Source: an uncultured Eubacteriales bacterium (lineage in GTDB: Bacteria > Bacillota_A > Clostridia > Oscillospirales > Oscillospiraceae). From it: a stretch of 8,785 bases of DNA. Under the pieces are notes generated by a model. That model was not told where the DNA came from. It was given only the letters and a program-made list of their open reading frames with translations, and did not search any database. Every line of letters begins with the position of its first letter. Position 1 is the stretch's first letter. Location of the stretch: contig CATKHE010000200.1 in NCBI GenBank assembly GCA_949747935.1, forward strand, positions 1 to 8,785. The letters are read 5' to 3'. Positions 1 through 5,826 of the stretch are shown here, one piece after another. The translations under genes were made by a program, and so were the position numbers.

Positions 1-1279
1 GCGGCTGGGCGCGGCCATCCGGGCCCATGAGCGTGACATCAGCGCCGCCCTTATGGCCGACCTGAACAAGTCCTCCACCGAGGGCTATATGTGCGAGGTA
101 GGGCTCACCCTGTCCGAGCTGAGTTTTGTGGAAAAGCGGCTGGCCCGCTGGATGAGGGACCGGAACCACCTCACCCCCCTGGCCCAGTTTCCCGCCCGGA
201 GCTTCACCGTTCAGGAGCCCTATGGGGTGGTCCTCATCATGTCCCCCTGGAACTACCCCTTCCTGCTCACCATGGAGCCCCTCATCGGGGCCATCGCCGC
301 CGGAAACTGCTGTGTGGTGAAGCCCTCGGCCTACTCCCCCGCCACCTCGGCGGTCATTCGGGATATCCTGTCCCAGTGCTTCCCTCCGGAGTACGTGGCC
401 GTGGTGGAGGGGGGCCGGGCGGAAAACCAGGCCCTTCTGGACCAAAAATTTGATTACATCTTCTTCACTGGCGGGGCAGCGGTGGGCAAGGAGGTGATGT
501 CCAAGGCGGCAAAGCACCTCACCCCCGTCACCCTGGAGCTGGGAGGCAAGAGCCCCTGCATTGTGGACGCCACCGCCCGGCTGGAGCTGGCCGCCAAGCG
601 GGTTGTCTTCGGCAAGCTGCTCAACTGCGGCCAGACCTGCGTGGCCCCCGACTATCTGCTCATCGACCGGCAGGTGAAGGACCGCTTCCTGGCCCACCTC
701 CGCAAGCAGATTTCCCTGCAATACGGCGACGCCCTGGACAACAACGGCTATGTCCGCATGGTCAACCGGAAGCACTTTGACCGGGTGCTGGGCCTCATTG
801 ACCCGTCCAAGGTGGTCCTGGGCGGCGGGAGCAACCCGGACGCCCTGAAGATTCAGCCCACTGTGCTGGACGGCGTCTCCCCGGAGGACCCGGTGATGGG
901 GGAGGAAATTTTCGGGCCGGTACTGCCCGTCCTCCCCTTCGACCGGGTGGAGGAGGCGCTGGAATTTGTCAACGCCCGGCCCCGCCCCCTGGCCCTCTAT
1001 CTCTTTTCCCGGGAAAAGAGAGTTCAGGAGCTGTTCCTGCGCCGAGCCTCCTTCGGGGGCGGCTGCATCAACGACACCATCATCCATCTGGCCACCAGCC
1101 GGATGCCCTTCGGGGGCGTGGGAAACAGCGGGATGGGCGGCTACCACGGCCGGGCCAGCTTCGACACCTTCTCCCACCGGAAAAGCATCGTGAAAAAATC
1201 CGCCCTCATCGACCTGCCCGTCCGGTACGCCCCCTATACCCCTCTCAAAAACAGGCTGCTGCGGCTGTTCCTGCGATAA
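1..1279 (+). CDS. Aldehyde dehydrogenase, family 3 type (5'-truncated by window edge)
   Basis: NAD(P)+-dependent oxidation of an aldehyde to the carboxylic acid; the physiological substrate cannot be read from the sequence. The reading frame is open from base 2, so the first Met codon at 53 is internal: the 17 residues before it (including AAIRAHERDI) match the usual family N-terminus. About 425 residues are visible, and family members are about 450-460, so roughly 30 are missing. Counting from the Met at 53: SPWNYPF at 64-70, the cofactor-binding KPSAYSP from Lys90, the FTGG turn at 138-141, the general base Glu162 in ELGGKSP, the catalytic Cys196 in GQTCVAPDY (codon 638-640), EEIFGPV at 284-290, and the C-terminal MPFGGVGNSGMGGYHG at 351-366. 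All key residues are present, so the enzyme should be active. The C-terminus ends LLRLFLR, too short for a membrane anchor. It converges on the LysM gene. Confidence 0.95.
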   Translation, partial: RLGAAIRAHERDISAALMADLNKSSTEGYMCEVGLTLSELSFVEKRLARWMRDRNHLTPLAQFPARSFTVQEPYGVVLIMSPWNYPFLLTMEPLIGAIAAGNCCVVKPSAYSPATSAVIRDILSQCFPPEYVAVVEGGRAENQALLDQKFDYIFFTGGAAVGKEVMSKAAKHLTPVTLELGGKSPCIVDATARLELAAKRVVFGKLLNCGQTCVAPDYLLIDRQVKDRFLAHLRKQISLQYGDALDNNGYVRMVNRKHFDRVLGLIDPSKVVLGGGSNPDALKIQPTVLDGVSPEDPVMGEEIFGPVLPVLPFDRVEEALEFVNARPRPLALYLFSREKRVQELFLRRASFGGGCINDTIIHLATSRMPFGGVGNSGMGGYHGRASFDTFSHRKSIVKKSALIDLPVRYAPYTPLKNRLLRLFLR

Positions 1280-1318
1280 AAAAGCAGCTGGTGACCACTC
1301 GAATCACCGGCCGCTTTT
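1280..1318. terminator. Bidirectional intrinsic terminator between convergent genes
   Basis: An imperfect 15-position stem (1280-1294 with 1304-1318) has 13 Watson-Crick pairs, one G·U wobble and one A·C mismatch in either reading direction. The loop is 9 nt. The stem base is A4 on the left and T4-5 on the right, so RNA from either strand has a U-tract at its 3' side. It begins directly after the aldehyde dehydrogenase stop codon (1277-1279) and lies 12 nt beyond the LysM stop codon, as expected for a shared terminator. Confidence 0.85.
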
Positions 1319-1329
1319 TATGCCGCTTA

Positions 1330-2364
1330 TTACTTTTTGGCGGGCAGGACAATCACCTGTCCTTCGTAGATGGTGTTGATGTTTTTCAGTCGGTCGGTGT
1401 TGCGCTCGAAGATAGCCTGATACTCGCTGGCCCTGCCGTACTCGGCGGCGGCAATTTTGCCCAGGGTGTCGCCGGCCTTGACGGTGTACAGTTTCTCGCC
1501 CTCGCCAGCCGTGGGGGCAGGGATCAGGGTGTCCTTGCCCAGCTTCTCAGGCAGGGTGATGACAGCGCCCTCCTTCAGAGCGGCGTTCTTGTTTGCCTTT
1601 ATCAGCTCATACCGCTGGGCGTTGGTGCCGTAGAAGTTAGTGCAGATGCTGCTCCAGCTGTCGCCTTTTTTCACGGTGTATGTACCGGGAGCGTCAGGAA
1701 CAGCAGGCTGGCCGGGTTCAGTGGGCTGCTCAGACTGGCCGGGCTGCTCCATCCCGACGGGCACCAGCTTGGCGTAGTCGCTTTCGCACATCCAGGCGAC
1801 ACCATATCCCAGGTCAAGATAAAGAGTATATCCCTCCTCCGTTGGAGAGACGGTATTGGTCACTGCCTTCACCAACGGCCACGCGGGGCCGTTTTCCGAA
1901 TGAAAGCGTTTGAGTTCAGGGTCCCACCACCAAGCATATCCGCCATCGTAAGCATAGCTTTCCATGTTATTCATGAAATCCTGATGTGCCGCATATTCCG
2001 GCGAATCCTGGTCCGCAGGCTTCTGGAGGTAGGTCCACTTGTTGATGCCCTCCAGGACGGGGTCGCCGTACTTCCATCCCTCAAGGGCCTCCAAGGTGAC
2101 GGTGGAATTGTCCGCTACCACGCAGATCGTGAACTCGCGGGCCTCCTCAGTTATCGGCTCACCCGTATCCTCATCATAGTAGAAGATACCATCCACATAA
2201 TAGCGGTGGGTCTCTTCCCGCAGAAAGCCGTTCAGGGTGACCTTGACGCCGTACTCTTTGTCCTCCAGCACCTTCACCGTGTCAGCTGCAAAGGCAGGGG
2301 CGGCCAAGGCCAGAGACAATGCTAACGCCAAGGTCAGGGAAAACGCTTTTTTTAGTTTTCTCAT
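1330..2364 (-). CDS. Secreted protein with two C-terminal LysM domains
   Basis: A 344-residue exported protein that probably binds peptidoglycan non-covalently. Residues 1-26 form a classic signal peptide: MRKLKK, a long Leu/Ala-rich core, and an AFA cleavage site before ADT. Residues 27-205 are a domain I do not recognise, rich in aromatic residues (WWWDPE at 145-150, YTLYLDLGYGVAW at 179-191). A Pro/Gln/Glu linker follows (about 206-226). LysM1 spans about 228-272 (YTVKKGDSW, ending VITLP) and LysM2 about 293-341 (YTVKAGDTL, ending VIVLP). No catalytic hydrolase domain is visible, so this is more likely a wall-associated or scaffold protein than a known lytic enzyme. The ATG at 2364-2362 is preceded by GAGAGG (2373-2378) with an 8-nt spacer. 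The gene is monocistronic, with its own promoter and terminator. Alternative: the N-terminal part could be a ligand-binding domain of an uncharacterised family. Confidence 0.88.
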   Translation of the reverse strand: MRKLKKAFSLTLALALSLALAAPAFAADTVKVLEDKEYGVKVTLNGFLREETHRYYVDGIFYYDEDTGEPITEEAREFTICVVADNSTVTLEALEGWKYGDPVLEGINKWTYLQKPADQDSPEYAAHQDFMNNMESYAYDGGYAWWWDPELKRFHSENGPAWPLVKAVTNTVSPTEEGYTLYLDLGYGVAWMCESDYAKLVPVGMEQPGQSEQPTEPGQPAVPDAPGTYTVKKGDSWSSICTNFYGTNAQRYELIKANKNAALKEGAVITLPEKLGKDTLIPAPTAGEGEKLYTVKAGDTLGKIAAAEYGRASEYQAIFERNTDRLKNINTIYEGQVIVLPAKK

Positions 2365-2396
2365 GGTTTGTACCTCTCTTTTCTGTTTTGAAGGCC

Positions 2397-2438
2397 TCTA
2401 ACCTTTAGCAATGCTAAAGGTTAGAAAGGCGCCTTTCT
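2397..2438 (-). promoter_or_regulatory. Two overlapping palindromes at the LysM transcription start (operator or leader structure)
   Basis: The first is a perfect 12-bp inverted repeat, CTAACCTTTAGC (2398-2409) and its reverse complement (2413-2424), around a 3-nt centre; it extends to 13 bp with the T2397-A2425 pair. The second is a perfect 16-nt palindrome, AGAAAGGCGCCTTTCT, at 2423-2438. They overlap by 3 nt. The second begins at the predicted +1, so the pair could be a repressor operator or a 5'-leader RNA structure in which the two stems compete. There is no U-tract after either stem, so it is not a standard terminator. Confidence 0.6.
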
Positions 2439-2444
2439 GCATCC

Positions 2445-2473
2445 ATTATAATATACCTTTTTCAGGATTGCAA
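2445..2473 (-). promoter_or_regulatory. Promoter of the LysM gene
   Basis: On the minus strand, TTGCAA (2473-2468, 4 of 6 matches to the -35 consensus) is followed after exactly 17 nt by a perfect TATAAT -10 box (2450-2445). The predicted transcription start is near 2438, giving a leader of about 74 nt before the ATG at 2364. Position, strand and spacing all fit a housekeeping sigma factor promoter. Confidence 0.75.
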
Positions 2474-2477
2474 TAGT

Positions 2478-2514
2478 AAAAGCAAAAACAGGGACAGGAT
2501 TTTTATTCTCTCCC
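2478..2514 (-). terminator. Possible weak terminator of the ComFB-family gene
   Basis: Read on the minus strand, GGGAGAG (2514-2508) can pair with CTGTCCC (2497-2491) with one internal G-G mismatch. It is followed by the T-rich run TGTTTTTGCTTTT. The left arm lies inside the end of the coding region and the stem is short, so termination may be partial and some read-through into the LysM gene is possible. Confidence 0.3.
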
Positions 2515-2778
2515 GTGACGGGGGTGCTTGGCCACCATGACGGCGGCCTCGCTGATCGCGGCCACCACGTCGGCCCGGGATTGGAGCTCATAACTCTGCA
2601 GCTTGACCAGCAGCCGGCCCTGGCGGGTGGCCACGTAGTGGGGTTCCAGGTGGTTCAGGGTATAGGCGATGATATCCGACTTGCAGGCGTCGCAGGTGCA
2701 ACCGCCCCCGCCCTCGATCACCCGGTCCAGATTCTGGAGCACAATGTCCTCCATCAGGTTTCTGTATTCCATAGCCAT
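2503..2778 (-). CDS. ComFB-family small protein (late competence development family)
   Basis: A 91-residue cytosolic protein whose pattern fits the ComFB family: an N-terminal helix (YRNLMEDIV), a Cys cluster, DIIAYTLNHLEPHYV at 35-49, TRQGRLL at 51-57 and a C-terminal helix ending HPRHGR. The Cys cluster is C27-x-C29-x2-C32 (GCTCDACKSDI); these may bind zinc, but I see only three Cys in the whole protein. In Bacillus subtilis comFB lies in the comF operon, but no comFA or comFC is next to it here, so a competence role is not supported by context. From memory, other ComFB-domain proteins bind cyclic di-nucleotides; whether this one does is unknown. The ATG at 2778-2776 has a strong AGGAGG (2792-2787) 8 nt upstream. 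It is divergent from the DUF1538-PII operon and upstream of the LysM gene on the same strand. Confidence 0.85.
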   Translation of the reverse strand: MAMEYRNLMEDIVLQNLDRVIEGGGGCTCDACKSDIIAYTLNHLEPHYVATRQGRLLVKLQSYELQSRADVVAAISEAAVMVAKHPRHGRE

Positions 2779-2824
2779 TGCTGTATCCTCCTATTCTCTA
2801 TGTCGTGTGGGCGTTTTCCTTTTT

Positions 2825-2853
2825 ATTATATTTCTTTCCCGGCGAAAATACAA
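2825..2853 (-). promoter_or_regulatory. Promoter of the ComFB-family gene
   Basis: On the minus strand a perfect TATAAT (2830-2825) lies 17 nt downstream of TTGTAT (2853-2848), a weak -35 with 3 of 6 matches. The predicted start near 2818 leaves a leader of about 40 nt. The -35 box lies inside the left copy of the inverted repeat described separately. Confidence 0.6.
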
Positions 2854-2912
2854 TCCTTATTTTTTGCTATGTACCATGTTAAAAAAATCCGGGCTGGCAT
2901 AAAGATTGTATT
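2847..2912. repeat. Spaced inverted repeat AATACAATC / GATTGTATT between divergent genes
   Basis: AATACAATC at 2847-2855 is the exact reverse complement of GATTGTATT at 2904-2912, with 48 nt between. The left copy covers the -35 region of the ComFB-family promoter. The right copy lies just upstream of where a -35 for the DUF1538 promoter would be. Each gene therefore has the same 9-mer in the same orientation relative to its own transcription, which is compatible with a shared regulator. A 9-bp match over 66 nt in an AT-rich spacer could also arise by chance. Confidence 0.4.
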
Positions 2913-2919
2913 AAGGGGC

Positions 2920-2948
2920 TGGGAAATCCCCCCGTTCTGCGTTATAAT
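2920..2948 (+). promoter_or_regulatory. Promoter of the DUF1538-PII operon
   Basis: A perfect TATAAT -10 box is at 2943-2948. The hexamer 17 nt upstream (TGGGAA, 2920-2925) is a poor -35, so the promoter may need an activator. The predicted start near 2955 gives a leader of about 24 nt. A GGG-AAAT-CCC inverted repeat (2921-2930) lies between the two boxes. Confidence 0.5.
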
Positions 2949-2978
2949 GGAGCTATCAAACTGAAAGGGGCAGGGGCG

Positions 2979-4499
2979 TTGCGTCTGAACAAGCAGCTCA
3001 AAGAAAAAATACAGGAATCTATGGCCTCTGTGCTCCCCATCACGGCCATTGTTTTTCTGCTGTCCATCACCATTGCCCCCCTGGACCCGGGCACACTGGT
3101 GCTGTTCCTCTTCGGAGCCATCCTGCTGGTGGGCGGCATGGGTCTGTTCACCCTGGGGGTGGACATGTCCATGATCCCCATGGGGGAGGGCGTGGGCGTC
3201 ACGGTAAGCAAAAGCAAGCACTTGTTAATCCCCGTGGCGGTCTATTTCCTGCTGGGGGTCCTCACCACCATGGCTGAGCCCGACCTGACAGTGCTGGCCA
3301 ACCAGGTGCCCGCCATCGACAATATCGTGCTCATTCTCACTGTGGCGGTGGGGGTAGGCCTGTTCCTGGTTGCGGCCACCCAGCGCATCCGCAGGGGGGT
3401 CCCCCTGCGCCGGCTGCTGCTGGTGTTTTATTGCATCGTCTTTGCCCTGGCCGCTCTGGCTCCGGGGAACTTTATCCCCGTCTCCTTTGACTCGGGCGGC
3501 GTTACCACCGGCCCCATCACCGTGCCCTTCATCATGTCTCTGGGCCTGGGCATCGCCTCCACCCGCAGCGACAAAAACTCGGCCAGCGACAGCTTCGGCC
3601 TGATCTCTCTGTGCTCCATCGGGCCCATCCTGTGCGTGCTCCTGCTGGGCATCATCTACAAGCCCCAGGAGGCCGCCTCCCATCTCACCGTCATTCCCTC
3701 CATTCCCAATACCGCCCAGGCGGCCCGGTTCTTTTACCAGTCCTTCCCCACCTACCTGGGAGAGGTGGCCAAGGCCCTTTTGCCCATCGCCGGACTGTTT
3801 CTGGTCTTTCAGGCCATTACCCGCCGCTTTAAGCGGGGACAGCTTATGCGCATCAGCACGGGCCTGCTGTATACATATATCGGGCTGGTTCTTTTCCTGT
3901 GCGGGGTTAACGTGGGCTTTATGCCCGCCGGACAGCTCATCGGCGCCACCATCGCCAACGGTACCTCCAAGTGGCTGCTGATTCCCATCGGCATGCTCAT
4001 CGGCTACTACATCGTCAAGGCGGAGCCCGCCGTGGCCGTCCTCACCAAGCAGGTGGAGGAGATCTCCAACGGCTCTATCTCCCACAAGGCCATGGGGCTG
4101 GCCCTGTCTGCCGGCGTGTGCGTCTCGGTGGGGCTGGCCATGGTCCGGGTGCTCACCGGGCTGAACATCTTTTGGCTGCTCATCCCTGGCTACGCCATCT
4201 CCCTGGGCCTCACCTTCGTGGTACCCGGCATCTTCACCGGCGTCGCCTTCGACTCCGGCGGCGTGGCCAGCGGACCTATGACAGCCACCTTCCTCCTCCC
4301 CTTCGCCCAGGGGGCCTGTCACGCCTTGGGGGGCAATATGATGACCGACGCCTTCGGCATCGTGGCCATGGTGGCCATGACCCCCCTGGTGACCATTCAG
4401 GTCATGGGTCTGTCCAGTATCCTGCGCCACAGGCTGGACCGCCGCCGCCTGCGCTCCCGCATGGAGCGGGTGGAGGACATGGTCCTTTACTTTGACTGA
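2979..4499 (+). CDS. DUF1538 membrane protein with two homologous halves (putative ion antiporter)
   Basis: A 506-residue polytopic membrane protein of the DUF1538 family. Two homologous halves are visible, about 19-225 and 268-478. Matching landmarks are AEPDLTVLANQV (99-110) with AEPAVAVLTKQV (348-359), FDSGGVTTGP (170-179) with FDSGGVASGP (424-433), and SDSFGLISL (203-211) with TDAFGIVAM (456-464). Each half has about five or six hydrophobic segments; the FDSGG motif with its acidic residue is a candidate substrate site. From memory, DUF1538 proteins were reported as a two-component Na+(K+)/H+ antiporter, UmpAB, in Halomonas; substrate assignment here is inference. The start is TTG at 2979, supported by AAAGGGG (2964-2970) at 8-nt spacing; the next Met is residue 15. 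The C-terminus is a basic cytoplasmic tail (RHRLDRRRLRSRMERVED, 483-500), a possible contact for the PII-like protein encoded 13 nt downstream in the same operon. Confidence 0.88.
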   Translation: MRLNKQLKEKIQESMASVLPITAIVFLLSITIAPLDPGTLVLFLFGAILLVGGMGLFTLGVDMSMIPMGEGVGVTVSKSKHLLIPVAVYFLLGVLTTMAEPDLTVLANQVPAIDNIVLILTVAVGVGLFLVAATQRIRRGVPLRRLLLVFYCIVFALAALAPGNFIPVSFDSGGVTTGPITVPFIMSLGLGIASTRSDKNSASDSFGLISLCSIGPILCVLLLGIIYKPQEAASHLTVIPSIPNTAQAARFFYQSFPTYLGEVAKALLPIAGLFLVFQAITRRFKRGQLMRISTGLLYTYIGLVLFLCGVNVGFMPAGQLIGATIANGTSKWLLIPIGMLIGYYIVKAEPAVAVLTKQVEEISNGSISHKAMGLALSAGVCVSVGLAMVRVLTGLNIFWLLIPGYAISLGLTFVVPGIFTGVAFDSGGVASGPMTATFLLPFAQGACHALGGNMMTDAFGIVAMVAMTPLVTIQVMGLSSILRHRLDRRRLRSRMERVEDMVLYFD

Positions 4500-4512
4500 G
4501 AGAGGTGCTCTT

Positions 4513-5178
4513 ATGGAAGCGATGAAAGTGATCCTCTCCATTGTGGAGCGGGGACAGGGCATCGCCATGCGGCGGCTCTACCACAAGCACCAGGTCCCCA
4601 TCCACATCCAATGTGCCGGCAAGGGCACCGCCACCTCAGAAATTATGGATATCCTGGGCCTGGGCTCCAGCGAGAAGGACGTGGTCATCAGCTTTGCCGC
4701 CGCCTCCGCTGCGAAAAAGCTGCTTCACGACCTGGACAACGAGCTGCGGGGACACACCGGCGGGGCCGGCATCGTGGTCTCCATCCCCGTGTCGGGGCTG
4801 AACAGCCTGATCGCCAACCTGGCCGCCTACCACGCCGAGAGCTTAAAGGAGAAAGAGGGAGACCGTATGGAACGAACTGAAAACAGTCTGATCCTGGTGG
4901 TGTGCGCCCAGGGCTGCACCGACGACGTGATGTCCACCGCCAAGGCCCACGGGGCCCGGGGCGGCACCGTCATCAAGGGGCGGCTGACCGGCCGGGAGGA
5001 GTTGGAGCAGGCCTACGAGGTGGAGCTGAAGGCCGAGCGCGAGGTTGTAGCCATTGTGGTTCCAACCAAGCTGCGCAACCCCATTATGGAGGCCATCAAC
5101 ACCGAGCACGGCCTGCGCAGCGAGGCCCAGGCGGCGCTGTGCTCCCTGCCTATCGAGCAGATCGTAAGGCTGGGATGA
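4513..5178 (+). CDS. Tandem PII-like signalling protein (two fused PII domains)
   Basis: A 221-residue soluble protein with two PII-type domains, probably a nucleotide- or metabolite-sensing regulator of the DUF1538 protein encoded just upstream. Half 1 covers about 5-105 and half 2 about 124-220. Half 2 is closer to classical PII: HGARGGTVIKGRLTG at 146-160, EREVVAIVVPTKL at 175-187, and a C-terminal SLPIEQIV. Half 1 aligns to it with CAGKGTATSEI (34-44), EKDVVISF (54-61) and GAGIVVSIPVSGL (84-96). Half 1 has no Tyr in the T-loop region; half 2 has Tyr168, but its register does not match the GlnK uridylylation Tyr, so that control is unlikely. Canonical PII proteins are about 112 residues and trimeric; the fusion implies another assembly. 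ATG 4513 is preferred, with GAGAGG ending 7 nt upstream; an in-frame TTG at 4492 overlaps the upstream gene and lacks its own good ribosome site. Confidence 0.87.
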   Translation: MEAMKVILSIVERGQGIAMRRLYHKHQVPIHIQCAGKGTATSEIMDILGLGSSEKDVVISFAAASAAKKLLHDLDNELRGHTGGAGIVVSIPVSGLNSLIANLAAYHAESLKEKEGDRMERTENSLILVVCAQGCTDDVMSTAKAHGARGGTVIKGRLTGREELEQAYEVELKAEREVVAIVVPTKLRNPIMEAINTEHGLRSEAQAALCSLPIEQIVRLG

Positions 5179-5185
5179 TTCTTTC

Positions 5186-5229
5186 AGGGGCGCATAGTAT
5201 GCGCCCGCGGGCGGCTGATAGCCGCCCCT
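5186..5229. repeat. Double-hairpin palindromic element (REP-like)
   Basis: Hairpin A is GGGCGCAT (5188-5195), AGT loop, ATGCGCCC (5199-5206). Hairpin B is GGGCGGCT (5209-5216), GAT loop, AGCCGCCC (5220-5227). Both stems are perfect 8-bp stems. The ends form an outer inverted repeat, AGGGGCG (5186-5192) and CGCCCCT (5223-5229). The centre is a perfect 12-nt palindrome, CGCCCGCGGGCG (5202-5213). This architecture resembles bacterial intergenic REP or small MITE elements. It lies 7 nt after the PII-like stop codon and could also attenuate transcription, but only CTATATTTATT follows, not a real U-tract. Confidence 0.6.
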
Positions 5230-5256
5230 ATATTTATTGAGAAAGGTGGTGCCCTT

Positions 5257-5817
5257 ATGGAGCGCCTTGTCAATGCCTGTGGGGAACAGCATTTTCAGGA
5301 CATGTCCCTCCTTCACGCCCTAGGCTGGCGGGCCGCCTACCGGGAAAGCATCCCCGCAGACTACATGGCCAGGGAAATTACCGACAACCGCTGGGTCCCG
5401 GTTTTCCGTCAAAACTACGCGGAGGGCCGCTACCACGGCCTTCTGCTGTATGACGGGGAACAGCCCTTGTGCTGTGCCACCTACGGCCCCGCCCGGGTGG
5501 ATCAGTCCGCCGGGGACACCATTTGCGCTTTCAGCTCCCCCGGCCTGGCCGACTGGGGAGAACTGGTCTCCCTCTACGCCCATCCGGATTATTGGGGACA
5601 GGGGTATGGCTCCGCCGTGATGAAGGAGGTCCTCCGCCGTCTGAACACGGCGGGCTATCCCGGCTGTTTCCTGTACGTCCTCCGGGAGAATGACCGCGCC
5701 CGGCGCTTTTACGAAAAGCACGGCTTTGTCTGGGACGGGCACAGTCTGGAGATGGCGCTGACAGCGGACACGACGCTCACCGACCTGCGGTACTGTCTTC
5801 CCTTCTCCCCCACTTAG
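5257..5817 (+). CDS. GNAT-family N-acetyltransferase
   Basis: A 186-residue cytosolic enzyme expected to transfer an acetyl group from acetyl-CoA to an amine; the substrate is not predictable. The core fold is clear: ELVSLYAHPDYWGQGYGSAV at 102-121 holds the acetyl-CoA pyrophosphate-binding loop (GQGYG, with Trp113 at the position that is usually Gln or Arg), and VLRENDRARRFYEKHGF at 141-157 is the conserved B region, with Tyr152 the likely general acid. The N-terminal part (WRAAYRESIPADYM, 24-37) is typical of GNAT proteins with the WxxxY substrate-side helix. The ATG at 5257 is preceded by AAAGGTGG (5242-5249) at 7-nt spacing. No good promoter is seen in the 78 nt before it, so it may be transcribed by read-through from the DUF1538-PII operon past the double hairpin. 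It converges on the SLH gene. Confidence 0.93.
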   Translation: MERLVNACGEQHFQDMSLLHALGWRAAYRESIPADYMAREITDNRWVPVFRQNYAEGRYHGLLLYDGEQPLCCATYGPARVDQSAGDTICAFSSPGLADWGELVSLYAHPDYWGQGYGSAVMKEVLRRLNTAGYPGCFLYVLRENDRARRFYEKHGFVWDGHSLEMALTADTTLTDLRYCLPFSPT

Positions 5818-5826
5818 GGCTTGTTT

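Noticed and set aside
1291..2325. Open frame of 344 codons on the plus strand opposite the LysM gene
   Set aside because: It starts within the terminator hairpin and has no domain signature; the minus strand has a signal peptide, two LysM domains, a ribosome site and a promoter.
2515..2964. Open frame of 149 codons on the plus strand over the ComFB-family gene
   Set aside because: Antisense shadow; the minus frame has the conserved family pattern and a strong AGGAGG.
2826..3221. Open frame of 131 codons on the minus strand across the divergent region
   Set aside because: It overlaps the start of the DUF1538 gene and both promoters, and its translation is His/Gln-rich low-complexity without a ribosome site.
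4492..4512. TTG start that would add 7 residues to the PII-like protein
   Set aside because: The extra residues MTERGAL do not match a PII N-terminus, and the GAGAGG is ideally spaced for the ATG at 4513 but lies downstream of the TTG.
3225..4568. Open frame of 447 codons on the minus strand opposite the DUF1538 gene
   Set aside because: The translation is a His/Gly/Asp/Gln-rich low-complexity string typical of the complement of a membrane protein gene; the plus strand has clear internal repeats and a ribosome site.
5206..5234. Possible promoter of the GNAT gene with TATATT at 5229-5234
   Set aside because: The region 17 nt upstream is CGCGGG inside a hairpin, so no -35 is present.
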